The notes under the pieces are model-generated. The model did no database searches. It was given only the letters and a program-made list of their open reading frames with translations, and was not told the DNA's origin. Below are positions 1 to 11,567 of a stretch of 64,000 nt of DNA, piece by piece (the stretch's first letter is position 1; each line of letters begins with the position of its first letter). This stretch comes from Rhinopithecus roxellana (taxonomy: Eukaryota; Chordata; Mammalia; Primates; Cercopithecidae), in the NCBI RefSeq assembly GCF_007565055.1, contig NC_044554.1:20686921-20750920 (forward strand), written 5' to 3'. The position numbers were made by a program, and so were the translations under genes.

Positions 1-204
1 CCCTTTGGATTAATGAATATGATTTGTTTTCTTCTCTTGGCAGTTTGGAATAAGGATAAAGAGGTAACAACTATATCTATATGGCTGCTTGTGCTGAAGC
101 TAAAAGGAAGACGACATATTACTGATCTCACTCGTAATTCTTTTTCCCTACTGTGCTGCTGTTGTTTGCATGCCTCTTTTTCAGTATGTAAAAACATTTT
201 CAAC

Positions 205-345
205 TTGCATTTTATTTTATTTATTTATCACTTCCTGCAATAAAAAACCTCTTGAGGGTAGATGCCATAGCTTGTTCATTTTGAATTCTGACCTGTGTCT
301 ACGATAGCGTCTAATAAATAGTATAGTATAGATAAACAATTTTGC
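205..345 (+). repeat. L2 LINE 3'-end relic
   Basis: Degenerate match to the L2 3' terminus: an AT-rich lead, then the theme 'ctt-gaggg-aga-gccat...ttgttcatt' (the 'gagggcagggac...tctgttttgttca' motif of L2), closing with 'gtctaataaatag', which corresponds to the L2 'gcgctcaataaat' end. Sense orientation. Ancient and strongly diverged. Confidence 0.5.
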
Positions 346-1034
346 GGCTTTTGTCCAGTTGTATTTATGGCCTCTTTTGCTGAGTTCCTTTATTCCTCCT
401 GAGATGTATTACAGTGACCTGGTAACTTAATCCTATTACATTTATTTATGATCCTGATAACCAAGACCAGTTTGAATTTTGAACATGTTTCCTGCCAACT
501 ATTGCTCATAGCTCTGAGACCAAAATTTGTATTGTGTCTAATTTATCATTGATGAAAACATCAAACAGCCCTTATGAAATACTACTATGTATGCCCTGAA
601 GTTGGAGCATTGTTTCATTGATATTTACTTTTTGTTCTGTCCCTTAGATAGCTGTATACCAACCTTATAGTTTTGTAGATTAAATTCTGTTTACTAGTTT
701 AGGGCTAGTGTGCAATGTTGAGATAAAATAAAATGTTTTTTAAAGTTCAAGTAAAGCAGAAGTAAAAAAGTGTCATCTATCATCTGAGGCTAGTATTGTT
801 TTATGGAAGACAAAAATATAAACATACAGTATATATTGAAAACAAAGGATTTACTTAAAAATCGTTTTTATTTCTGTAGAGATCCCTTTTAAGAATCTTT
901 TCACAAAATGCTTAATGATATGACAGTTGTTTTATGTGAAAATGCAGAAAGAAAACTAAACCAGTAAATGTGTAAAGATCTATGTTATTCCATAAGTTTA
1001 TTTTTCAGATTATTTCAGGGGAAGAATTTATTCC
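346..1034. other. Unassigned AT-rich sequence
   Basis: No recognised repeat, RNA or coding signal. Stop codons are dense in all frames. Probably decayed repeat or unique intergenic DNA. Confidence 0.5.
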
Positions 1035-1640
1035 AAAAAATATTTATTGATTATCTACTATAGGGCAAGTGTTATTATTCAATGTCCTGGAGATAGAGCA
1101 GTTAAAAATCAAACAAAAATCCCTGTCCTCACAGAATCTTATAGCTTTGTAGGGGAAGAAGATAAATATATAAATATGGCATTAATGGCTCTGGAAGAAT
1201 ACTAATAATAACAGAGATGGCGTTATTGATTATTAGGGGAATGTGGCACAGCAATTTCAAATAGGGGTCTCATGGAGGCCTCACAGAGCAGCAAGGATCT
1301 GAAAAGGAGAGGAACACTATGTAACCATCTAGGGAAGAGCAGTCTAAGATTAGGCAAAAACAAATCAAAAGCCTTGAAGCTCTGAGCCTGGGAGTTTGAG
1401 ATAGGCAATTAGGCCAGGGAAGCTGGAGTGGGTAGCTAACAGGAAGAGTACGTTAGGCTGAGAGGTAATGATGGCTTTGACAAGGTTGTTAGCCATGCAG
1501 GTGATGACATGGGCATGGCCCTATTATGGGTGTACTTTGATGTTATACCTGACTGTGTTTGCTGACGATTGGATGGAAAATGTGAGAAAAAGAGAATAAT
1601 CTAGGATGACAAAAGTTTCGGTAAAGGACCTGGATTATTT
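1035..1640 (-). repeat. L2 LINE fragment, antisense
   Basis: Read on the minus strand this follows the 3' part of L2. On the plus strand the order is the 'atttattga-tatctactat-gggcaagtg' terminus, 'aaaaatccctgtcctcacagaatcttatagctttgtaggggaaga', then 'aggcctcacagag', 'gggaagagca', 'gatgatggctttgacaaggt' and 'ttgctgacgattggatgga...gaataatctaggatgacaaaag'. These are successive blocks of the L2 ORF2 end and 3' UTR in the correct antisense order. Heavily diverged with indels; no coding capacity remains. Confidence 0.75.
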
Positions 1641-2029
1641 ATCTGTGTAAATAATGAATAAAATGCAATCGAGGTCTAGGTCTCTACATATTTTTATTAT
1701 CTCATTAACGTTTTGGAAATTCTGACTGGAAATATCAAAAAATATTAATAAGATGAAATGAGTTATCTGGCATTATGTAATTTTTCCTTTATTTCTAAGG
1801 TATTTTAACATTAGAGTTTTTTTTAACCTACTTTTTCTCTCCTCCTTTGAAATTCTGTTTCTTGTACATTAATTTTTCAAATTCTCAATTTTAAATTTCC
1901 ATTGTTCTATATTACCCTTTCATACTTTTCCTAATTGATTCACTGTTTATGTGACTGACTTAGGGCAGAGTTTTCCAAATACGCAAGTTAAGGCTAAACC
2001 AGTATGACCATTATGTTGTGGTTGGCATT

Positions 2030-2230
2030 GTACTCATTTTGAATATTTAATCCTTATTATTCACATCCACATTTGTGGCAGATAATACTTTCTCTAATTT
2101 AAGGTTTAGAAATTAAGTCAGGTTAATGTATCTAAGGCTCTGCAAGTATTAAAATTGTGAAATCGTGTGAAAATGATTGGCAGAGAGATCTTTAATACAC
2201 GAAGCCCACAGTACCCTGTTAACTACTTAG
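2030..2230 (-). repeat. MIR SINE relic, antisense (weak)
   Basis: A stretch resembling the antisense MIR core: 'tttaatccttattattcacatcc...atttaaggtttagaaattaagtcaggttaatg', like the MIR 'tccccattttacagatgaggaaactga...gaggttaag' block. Strongly diverged, so class only. Confidence 0.45.
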
Positions 2231-2239
2231 GCAGACAAG

Positions 2240-3580
2240 TAGAGTGACCTAAGAGTGTCTTACGTCACTTTTAGCAATCAGTATATAAATCATGCATTCT
2301 CTTGGCAAATTTTCATTTTTGTTATGACTTACAACTTCATTTAGTGAAAACAGTGCTTGACTTACAATCATTTTGAATGGACTTAATCCCAGTTTTACAA
2401 TTTTCTGGTTTTGTGATCTTGGACAACCATTGTTTATTCTCTGTGTCTTATTTTATCATTATTATAATGGAGAAAAAAAAAAGGTTTTATGTTTCACATT
2501 TTTGTAAAGGGAATCAAATATGATTTCTGTAAATGCCTTTGGAAAGTGAATTATTAAACTGAAAACTGTTATAATTTTATATCAAATTCTCCCTTGAGCC
2601 TTAAAAAATGAATTCTATTAAGTTATATTAGCTTCTGATGTTTCCTGCTTCTAGCACAATTGTGGCAGGCAACTTTGGCCCGATCTCCAGGTACAGCAGC
2701 TTTTTGCTAGCTACTTTACTTTTCAAGGGTTGAAGTCCCAGACAAACCTTCTTTGCCACGGTGAGATTTTGCTCCCAGTATCCTATGAGAAGAATAAATT
2801 CCAGCCAGAAAGTGACTGCTGAGCTCAGTTCATTTCCTTCAGGATTTTCCTACCTGTGCCTTCTGCTGTCTCTGTCCTCTAGAGGAACTAGGTCTAGTCC
2901 AAATAAATCATTTCATTTCAGAGTGAGGTAACTTCTGTGGATTGCTTTATCCCTCCAGATTGCATTTTTCTAATTTTTAAACGTAGTCACTAATACTAGC
3001 AATTCTAAAATTGTATCAACATAAATGTAATATACTGTGATTTGCTGTGAAGTAAAAAGGAAGTCATTTATTACCAATCGGAATCTACTAATGTTGGAAA
3101 TAATTTAATTTTTCAAGTAAATTAGCAAATTTTCTATTTGTTTTCCTGGGTGGAGGAAAAGGTCGTTTGCAAATATGATATACAAATTATTTTTATCTAT
3201 AAGTGTGCCTTGTGATGGAAAAATATTGAAAAACATTGGTTAGGACAAATGATTTCTAAATGGTACTTCTAAAAATTCTGATTCAAAACTCAAATTTTTA
3301 AAAAATCAACTTTTCTCTATAATGTTTAATTCTGGGGTCACTTCATGACAGCCAGGTATAAGTTAGGTCTGAAAATTGACTGTGATGAAATGAGGAATCA
3401 GAGAACAGGAGAAATAGCACCAACCTCCTTCCATGCAGGCTGGGTGCATGCCAGGTGGTTAGACATGAAAGCAGGGAACAAGAAGAGAATTGGGATCCGC
3501 AGGACTCATTTTTTGTTTGTTTGTTTCCTTTAATATCTAAAGCCCTAAGAAGTATTCTCTATACTGGTTGTCCCCAGTTA
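2240..3580. other. Unassigned intergenic sequence
   Basis: About 1.3 kb of AT-rich sequence with a GC-richer patch near 2,640-2,900. I recognise no repeat family or exon-like frame. A 62-codon open frame near its 3' end has no recognisable domain. Confidence 0.45.
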
Positions 3581-3589
3581 CTCCTCTAC

Positions 3590-4215
3590 CATGGTCTGTT
3601 AAACCTATTCTAATCTGACTTTCACCTCCCCGGTGTTTTACTTGAGCTGTTCTTGTCAAAGAGACTAATGATTTCTACGCTTATAAGTCCAGTGGTCAAT
3701 TCTCTGTCCTCTTAATAGTTGACCTGTAAACAGCATTTGATAAAGTGTTTGAAAATCTTTCTTCATTTAGCTTTTAGCACACAACACCAACCTGATTTCT
3801 GTCTACTCCTCTCTTCTCCTCAGACCTCCACTTTTCTGCTCTTTTTCCCAATCTCCAAAGGTTGACATACTCTTTTCTGTTTTCGTTCACTCATTAGCTT
3901 CATCTCATCTAGTCTCACGGTTTTAAATATTATCCACAGACTTACCAATCTGAAATATATACTACTTAATCGCTCTCATGGATTCTGGATTCAGATATCA
4001 AACTGCTGACTTTACATCTCCATGTAAATGTCTGATAGGTATCTCAAACTTACCATATCCCCAGAGAAAAAGAAACCTCTAGTCATTCCTTCAAACTTGC
4101 TCCTCCTGAATTTCTTCATCTCAATAATAACTCTGTTCTTCTCTTGATTGCTCAAACCAAAAACATCGGTATCATTCTCACTCTCTTTCTGGCATCAGAT
4201 TTCATGTCTGAAAAG
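3590..4215 (+). repeat. L2 LINE ORF2-region fragment, sense
   Basis: Follows the L2 ORF2 coding region in order: 'gtcaaagagactaatgatttc', 'agtggtcaattctctgtcctc...gttgacct', 'cagcatttgataaagtg', 'catctcatctagtctcacggttttaaatattatcc', 'tctccatgtaaatgtctgataggtatctcaaactta', 'cttgctcctcctgaatttcttcatctcaataa'. These match the reverse-transcriptase to C-terminal part of L2 ORF2, here non-coding because of many stops and indels. An open frame of 106 codons overlapping its end is fortuitous. Confidence 0.8.
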
Positions 4216-4725
4216 AGAGAAGACACTGAACGACATTTTCACACCATTGCAAACCAACACCTATAGTCCAGGCAAGTTATTTTTCCCCTGTAAACAAGGA
4301 CACGTTCAAGGAAATAAAAAATTAGTATATGTTGCACATATTCTATTTGAAAAAGAAATTTGGAGTAGTTCGGGGAAGAGATTAAGAAGAGATAAAATCT
4401 CAACTATGAATCTTTCTGTCTCGCTCTCTGCCTGTCTATCTACACACAAACAGACACACCTGAATTAAGATTTAAAGACTTAAGAAATGCCTATCCATCT
4501 GATAAATAGCAGGAATTGCCTCAGAAACAATTTGTTAACTAATGCCAAAATTCAGACTTTTGCTGCACACTCTTTCAACTTTCAACTCCTTAATTTACAT
4601 TTTACAGACACCTCTTCTAAGATACCTATTGTTTAAGTATGTATTATTTTTAAACTTCCAAAAGTTAACTCAGATTTTGATATTAGTTGATATGTTCTAA
4701 ACTCTATAAGTATAACCTCTTTCAA
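4216..4725. other. Unassigned sequence between L2 and MIR relics
   Basis: No recognised element. Contains part of a chance 106-codon open frame with no recognisable domain. Confidence 0.4.
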
Positions 4726-4729
4726 TCGT

Positions 4730-4900
4730 GATAATAAATTTGTGGCATTGAAACTGTAGCTATTCCAGTTTTACAAATAAGAAAACCAAGGCACAGAGAG
4801 GTTAACTTGCTTAAGTCACATAGAGAGTAAGTGAAGGTGCTAAGACATTAGCGGAAGCACACTAGCTTTACACCACACCCTTAACCTTTGATAAGCCATG
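4730..4900 (-). repeat. MIR SINE, antisense
   Basis: Clear antisense MIR: 'attccagttttacaaataagaaaaccaaggcacagagaggttaacttgcttaagtcacatagagagtaagtg' aligns with the conserved MIR core and is followed by the degraded 5' part ending in 'cacccttaacc'. The core is well preserved for an ancient tRNA-derived SINE. Confidence 0.85.
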
Positions 4901-5083
4901 GTTTTCTAAACATACAAATCTAATAATTGGTAGATGCTCCAAAAGTATATGGTGCATGTTAAATACATATGCATTTATCAAATTTCTGTTAAAAATTAGT
5001 TCTCATCTTTACCATTTATTTAGTCAGTTAATAAAAGTCCTGTGAGAGTAGGCACTGACTCAGACAGCTCAGTGCTAATTTCT

Positions 5084-5384
5084 TTTTTTTTTTTTTTTTT
5101 TGAGGTGGAGTCTCGCTCTATTGCCCAGGCTGGAGTGCAGTGGCCAGATCTCGGCTCACTGCAAGGTCGGCCTCCCGGGTTTTACGCCATTCTCCTGCCT
5201 CAGCCTCCCGAGTAGCTGGGACTACAGGCGCCCGCCACGTCGCCCGGCTAGTTTTTTGTATTTTTTAGTAGAGACGGGGTTTCACTGTGTTAGCCAGGAT
5301 GGTCTCCATCTCCTGACCTCGTGATCCGCCCGTCTCGGCCTCCAAAAGTGGTGGGATTACAGGCTTGAGCCACCGCGCCCGGCC
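5084..5384 (-). repeat. AluY (Old World monkey AluYR-like), antisense
   Basis: Complete antisense Alu: T-run at the left, two 7SL-derived arms, ending in 'caccgcgcccggcc'. The right arm carries 'gtcgcccggctagttttttgtattttttagtagagacgggg' and 'aggcttgagcc', variants I associate with the cercopithecid AluYR lineage. Flanked by a target-site duplication, 'agtgctaatt' before the T-run and 'agtgctaaatt' after the end. Low divergence indicates recent insertion. Confidence 0.95.
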
Positions 5385-5399
5385 AGTGCTAAATTCTTT

Positions 5400-6075
5400 A
5401 GGGCCTAGATAAAGGTTTGGCAAAAATTGATGCTCAATGAGTATTTGTTAAGTAAATAAAAACACAGTGTGCTGGACCTATAAATATCAAAAAAATACAT
5501 ATTTTATGCTAAAAGCTCAAATCTTTGTTAGATTATATGACTGAGTGACCAATATAGGTAAGACTGCTATTAAATTGATCATTAATGTCATGACTAGAGC
5601 AAGTGCCATTACACCATCTCTTGCCATCATTTTCATCAGCCTTGGTAACACAGATCACATCTCTGTTTACTTTGTATCTACCTGCTTACTATCAGATCAA
5701 TCACTGGACAGCATCCTGGTCATCTCTCTTGGCTGTACTTTGGCCATTAAACTTCAAAATCAGCCCACTGATATATAGACACAACCTTATCTAAGAATTG
5801 TAATTTGTTGGCAGTTATTAAAACCATTAACAAATTAGAGTTAACATTCTCCAGATGAAGAGGAGAAAAAGCAAGAAAGAGAGTGAATCAATTATAGCTC
5901 AATGTTTCTGAGTCCATTAAGGAGAAGGAAAGAATAGGAATACCTACTTAGTGTAAAAATCCTGGAGTCCGATTACATGACAATTATTTTGCCCTCCTGG
6001 CAAAGAAAAACAAAATCTAGGGTAATTAAAATGTTGGAAAGGAAGTGGTACTGCCTCTTATTTCAATTCTACTTA
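5400..6075. other. Unassigned sequence between two AluY copies
   Basis: No recognised repeat. Positions 5,545-5,794 hold two overlapping open frames of 77 and 63 codons on the plus strand. Neither has a recognisable domain and overlapping frames are usually chance. Confidence 0.4.
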
Positions 6076-6105
6076 ACCAATTGTCTTTTCTTTTCTTTCT
6101 TTCTT

Positions 6106-6388
6106 TTTTTTTTTTTTTGAGACAGGGTCTCGCTCTGTCACCCAGGCTGGAGTGCAGTGGCCGGATCTCAGCTCACTGCAAGCTCCGCCTCCCGGGTTTA
6201 CACCATTCTCCTGCCTCAGCCTCCTGAGTAGCTGGGACTACAGGCGCCTCCATGTCGCCCGGCTAGTTTTTTGTATTTTTTAGTAGAGACGGGGTTTCAC
6301 CGTGTTAGCCAGGATGGTCTCAATCTCCTGACCTCGTGATCCGCTCCCAAAGCGCTGGGATTACAGGCTTGAGCCACCGCGCCCGGCC
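6106..6388 (-). repeat. AluY (AluYR-like), antisense, small internal deletion
   Basis: Antisense Alu of the same lineage as the copy 1 kb upstream, with the same 'gtcgcccggctag' block. It lacks about 12 bases where 'ccgcccgtctcggcctccc' is expected (sequence reads 'gatccgctcccaaag'). Target-site duplication: 'ccaattgtcttttc' at 6,077-6,090 and 'ccaactgtcttttc' at 6,392-6,405. Confidence 0.95.
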
Positions 6389-6409
6389 CAGCCAACTGTC
6401 TTTTCATTG

Positions 6410-9400
6410 TCATCATAAAATTATATCCAGCAAAACCAAATACTCTCAACTTCTACCTGTTCATCTACACCAGCTGTTACACATAGCCTAATTTAGCATT
6501 TCAAGAAAATATATTTTTTTTTTTATTCTCAAAGCTGCATAGAATTTGTGAATTGATATTTTAGCCTTTTGCACATTAAAACTATTTTCTGCTGAAATAA
6601 GTCTATTAGAATGCACCGATGCATATTTTACACAGCCTACTTCTTTACATCATAGTCAAAATAACTTTCACTACAAATGTCTTGTGTACCAAGAATGTAT
6701 GAACTTCACAGGCATGCCCTTGCTATAGATAGCCACAAAAAATTGCCATGAAAGTCTAAATTTTTGATATGCTTGAAACTCATTATGTAAAAAATATTTT
6801 TGTGTGTATTTTCCTCAATTATAGTCTTTCTTAAGGTTCTAAGACTTTTGTGTAACCTAATAAATGAAATATCCATCTGGCACCAGGATAAATATGTTCT
6901 GCCTGCTATAGTAAAGTGCCAGATCAAAATTCGGGACTTAGAAACACACGTTCTAGAATTGAATCCTTGAATCCTAGACCACTTAGTGAAATCAGGCATG
7001 CCATACCTGGATCAGAGCATGTAGAAGTAAAGTTCCTGAAAACATTTTTCTGTAAATTACATTTTCCCCCTCACCTAAAGGGATATTTGCCAGCTTTGTA
7101 ACGTGAGGCCTTGTAGGAGGTGGTGCTTTAACTGCACTACTTGAAAACCTAGCATGTGACCAATAAAACTTGGGGAATATCTGACCTAGGAAATCTTGAG
7201 GATTAAGAAAGCAGACCAATGCTGTGGTTTCAGGGCCAGGACAGTTGCTACAGGATTGGAATCAGACAGTACTCAGAGTTTGTTGGAGCAAAAGATGTGT
7301 GAATGCTTCCCATACAACAAATGGGTCATGTGCTAGAGGGTGCTGGTGGCAATGTAGTATCTTCTTTGGTCCTTGGCCAATGGGGTCACATATAAGGACA
7401 AAGAAATCCAAGCAGCAAGAAGCTGGAGGTATACAAGAGCTTCCTAAGGATTCAGAAACTATCATTTGAGATAGAGACTTATCTATCTGCCTCAATGGAA
7501 GTACGGGTCGGGGAACCACAAGAGAATCTCTGAAAAACTTTTGAAGTGTCCCACTAGAAAAACAGATGATTTTAAACCTTTGCCAGGCCCAGCACCAACT
7601 TAAAATAGAACCCATCAGTCATCAGTTGAAGTATAATCTTTCTTATTCCCTTGATTCTCCTCTCTCCCATGCTTAGGCAGAGTAGGAAAAGAGAAAGGCC
7701 ATGCATTTCTTAAACCAAATGTCAGAGAATATCAACTGCTAGCAAGATGTAAAAGTCTTTCTTTATAATGGAAATTAAATACTAAATATCATCTTGGGCT
7801 GGATATTTTAAATTTCTGTTTCAACAGTCTCTCTTTTCACTAAAAGTGAATATAGGACTCTCTATTACCAATAAGCAAACAAAAAAGTCATGAGATGTGC
7901 CCAAATTTCACCCACTGGCACAGGAAGATACTTGTCAATGAAATAAATTTTGAAAAGAAAAGGGGAGACAAAAGTAACATTAGCATTTTGATTGCAATTT
8001 ATATCTTATACATCATGCTTCTACAAGATGTATGCCCAAGTATATGCTTCCCGAATATATAAATATGTATGTACATATATATGCTTCCTGACAGTAACAT
8101 TTGTAAGAATCTGAGAATATAATCTAGAATAACATAAAGCTAGCAGCTAAAACCTAAAAGATGAAAACTTGACTTCAAATATTACCTATGATATTTATAT
8201 TTGTTTCTTTTAAAAATCTTACACAATTCTAGTTAAATGATGAAGACCAATCTGAGCTCCTGTTGTGTTTTGTTTGTATTTATTTAAAATTTTAAATTAG
8301 ACTATGGTTTTTGTTTGTTTTTTGTATCTAGAGAATAAGGTACTCTAGGGAAGATTGCAACTATATTACTCTATTCGGTAGTTGATAAATAATAGTTGCA
8401 CACAAAATTGGAAGAACTGTAAATTCTGAAATTAGCCGTAATGATTTGATGCTTTTAAAAATTGAATTTGTTGTTAATATCTATTTTAACATATTTGAAA
8501 GATGTTTTATCTTTTGTATGTGCATGTATTGTAATGCCATTAAAATGGGCAGGTAGCTAGCAAATATTCCTAGTACTTTTTAATGGAATCTTCTGTAAAT
8601 GTTCTTACAATCTTGTGGAAGAACACTTTTTAACTTAAACAAATATGAATATGAGCTGAAATTTCACAACTTAATTGGTCTTTGACTTAGGACTTCAGTG
8701 TATTCATTAGTAAAATGACAGGAAAAATACGACCCTTTTGAATTGCAGAATCACAGATTGTGGTATAATGGATAAGCCTCCTTTGTTAATAAATGAATAA
8801 AAGAAATGCATTTTAAATTTCCTTACATTTATACTTCCTATTTCTAGATCTCTTTTCTCTTAGGTAAGAAGCAAAGTAACAGGAAGTGACTATTTTAAAA
8901 CAAGTAGCTTATAAACTGGCATTCCTCCTTGTGTTATGCAGACTATTTTTGCGGGGTTTCCTTGGCTTATTCTTACTCAGCTATATTTTTAAGAAATGTT
9001 AAGTGGCCATAACCAAGCCTTTAGTTCTCTTTGCCCTTCCTTCACTGTTAACATTATCTTAAACAACTATCCTTCTGCTTTTCCCCATTGTAGGCATATC
9101 ATATGAAGCAACACATTTATCAAATAATTTTAAGTTTACTTCACCACTATACAAAGGCAGTGAATAAAGTTGCTTGCTTATTTTTTCTCACTGATGAACA
9201 AAATCAGGTATTCTGACATTTCTACTGCATGATTGCCTGCAGAGATAATGAAATCCTCTTTCATTCACTGCAGATTCCCGTGGGGCTGAGTTTCATCTGC
9301 TTCCTATTATTGTTTATCCCTGCCACGTGGAGAGTTTACATCACATCCACTTTCAAAGGGGCACAAATGATACTTTGCAGTTACAAAGGAGAAAGCAATT

Positions 9401-9955
9401 GGATCAACAATCTCCAGTAAATAAGTGATTTCCTGGCATTTAACCCTGAGTCATCTTAATTCATCCATTTTACATTTTCTATGTACATTGAAGGTAGAGA
9501 GACAAAACTGAATTTGATTTCCTTAGAATTGTATCTTCTGGGTGAATCAATAAAGCCATCAATGCTTCTATATTCACTGATTTAACAAATCTTGTTTGCT
9601 CAGTTAACTCTGTGCACTGTGCATAATAGGCCCTATACTAAATTCAATCTCTAAATTTTATAATATTTCATTAATAATTAGGTATATCATACATTGTCAT
9701 ACAATGGTATAAATGCTTTCAAATTCAATCACTTATTGTTGGCAGATTTATTTAATTAGTGTTAAAAATTAGCCTGGAACTTTAGGCTTAGAGTATTGAA
9801 GGCACTTCCTTGTGTTTGGTGAGAAGAATCGGAGTGTTAGACTAATGACATATAATGACTTTACCCAATGAAATGTAACACACATCTTAATAATTATTTT
9901 ACTTATTTATTCATGTATTTACAGATATTTTTCAAAATCTTCTAAAACTGCTTAA
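6410..9955. other. 3.5 kb mostly unassigned intergenic sequence
   Basis: No confidently named repeat. The GC content rises slightly at 7,090-7,620, where open frames of 81 codons (plus, 7,224-7,469) and 117 codons (minus, 7,262-7,615) overlap. Neither shows a recognisable domain, and the overlap on opposite strands favours chance. The rest is AT-rich with short T-runs and (TA)/(TG)-like patches. Confidence 0.45.
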
Positions 9956-9957
9956 AA

Positions 9958-10180
9958 GGCAGTATTACATAATGGTTAACAAATCAAAATTATATAGACC
10001 TGGAATCAAAACCTCATTCAAGTATTTAAATTATTTAATCTGGTTCTATGCTTCTCATCGGTGAAATGGAATGCTACTACTTCATAGTTTATGGGGAATT
10101 TTAATTGCATTTAGAGCATTAGCACTTTTAAGACTGGCTCAAATAAGTGTTCAATAAATAAGTGCTATAATAATATAATA
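9958..10180 (+). repeat. MIR SINE, sense
   Basis: Near full-length sense MIR: 'agtattacataatggttaa' (tRNA-like head), 'tatagacctggaatcaaaacc', the core block 'tggttctatgcttctcatcggtgaaatgg', and the tail 'tagagcattagcac...caataaataagtgctata'. A LINE-1 fragment begins directly after it. Confidence 0.75.
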
Positions 10181-11567
10181 TTCATAGATGCAAAAATCCT
10201 CAACAAAATACTTGCAAACCGAATCCAACAGCACATCAAAAAGTTAATCCACCATGATCAAGTGGGCTTCATCTCTAGGATGCAAGGTGCTTCAATGTAT
10301 GCAAATCAATATATGAGATTCATCATATAAACAGAACTAAAAACAAAAGCCACACGATCATATCAATAGATATAGAAAAGGCTTTTGATAAAATTCAATA
10401 GACTTTGATGTTAAAAACCCTCGACAAAGTGGGCATTGAAAGAACACACTTCAATATAATAAGAGCCATCTATGACAAACCCACAGTCAACATCATACTG
10501 AACGGGCAAAAGCTGGAAGCTGGAAATATCCCCCATGAAAACTAGAACAAGACAAGGATTCCCTCTCTCACCACCTGGATTCCACATAGTACCCAAAATC
10601 CTGGCCAGAACAGTCAGAGAAGAGAAACAAATAAAAGGCATCCAAACAGGAAAAGAGGAGGTCAAAGCATCTCTCTTTGCAGACAATATGATTTTATACC
10701 TACAAAACCCCGTAGTGTTGGCCCAAAAGCTCCTTCAGCTGATAAATAACTTCAGCAAAGTTTCAGGACACAAAATCAATGTACAAAAGTCAGCAGCATT
10801 TTTATACACCAACAACATCCAAACTGAGAGCCAAATCAATAATGCAATCCCATTCACAATAGCCACAAAAAGAATAAAATACCTGGGAATACAGTAACCA
10901 AAGTGGTGAAAGACTTCTACAATGAGAATTACAGAATACTGCTCGAGGAAATTAGAGATGACACAACAAATGGAAAAACTTTATGTGTTCATGGAAAGGA
11001 AGAATCAATACTGTTAAAATGGCTATACTGCCCAGAGCAATTTACAGATTCAATGCTATTCTTATTAAACTACCAACGACATTCTTCACAGAATTAGAAA
11101 AAAATATTTTACAATTCATATGGAAACCAAAAAGATCCTGAATAGCCATGATCACTCCTAAGCAAAAGAACAAAGCCAGAGGCATCATGCTACCCAATTT
11201 CAAACTACACTACAGGGCTATAGTAACCAAAACAGCATGGTACTGGTACAAAAACAGACATATAAATCAATGAAGCAAAATAGAGATCCCAGAAATAATG
11301 CCTCAAACCCACAATCATTTGGTCTTTAACAGAGTTGACAAAAACAAGTAATGAGGAAAGGACTCTCTATTCAGTAAATGGTGCTGGGATGACTGATTAG
11401 TCATATGCAGAAGATTGAAACTGGAATACATCCTTACACCACAGAAAAAAATCAACACAAGATGGATTAAACACTAAAATGTTATACCTAAAACTATAAA
11501 AACCCAGGAAGATAACTTAGGAGATACACTTCTGGAGATACGTCCTGACAAAGATTTCATGAGGTTT
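10181..11567 (+). repeat. LINE-1 (L1P class) ORF2 fragment, sense, truncated at both ends
   Basis: Begins inside the reverse-transcriptase coding region ('gatgcaaaaatcctcaacaaaatacttgcaaacc') and runs through the RT palm and thumb to 'gacaaagatttcatga', then stops abruptly with no ORF2 end, 3' UTR or A-tail. Frames are broken by stops and indels; the longest is 120 codons (10,535-10,897). In that frame the RT active-site motif FADD reads FADN (10,676-10,687), so the second catalytic aspartate is lost. More diverged than the full-length copy at 20.4 kb. Loss of both ends suggests deletion or rearrangement after insertion. Confidence 0.9.

Noticed and set aside
5100..5324. 74-codon frame
   Set aside because: Lies wholly inside an antisense AluY; Alu-derived frames of this kind are common and not genes.
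5545..5794. Two overlapping plus-strand frames as a membrane protein remnant
   Set aside because: Hydrophobic composition only; no family resemblance, and two frames open over the same bases indicates chance.
7262..7615. 117-codon minus-strand open frame as a gene
   Set aside because: It overlaps an 81-codon frame on the other strand, shows no recognisable domain or exon context, and chance frames of this size are expected in 64 kb.
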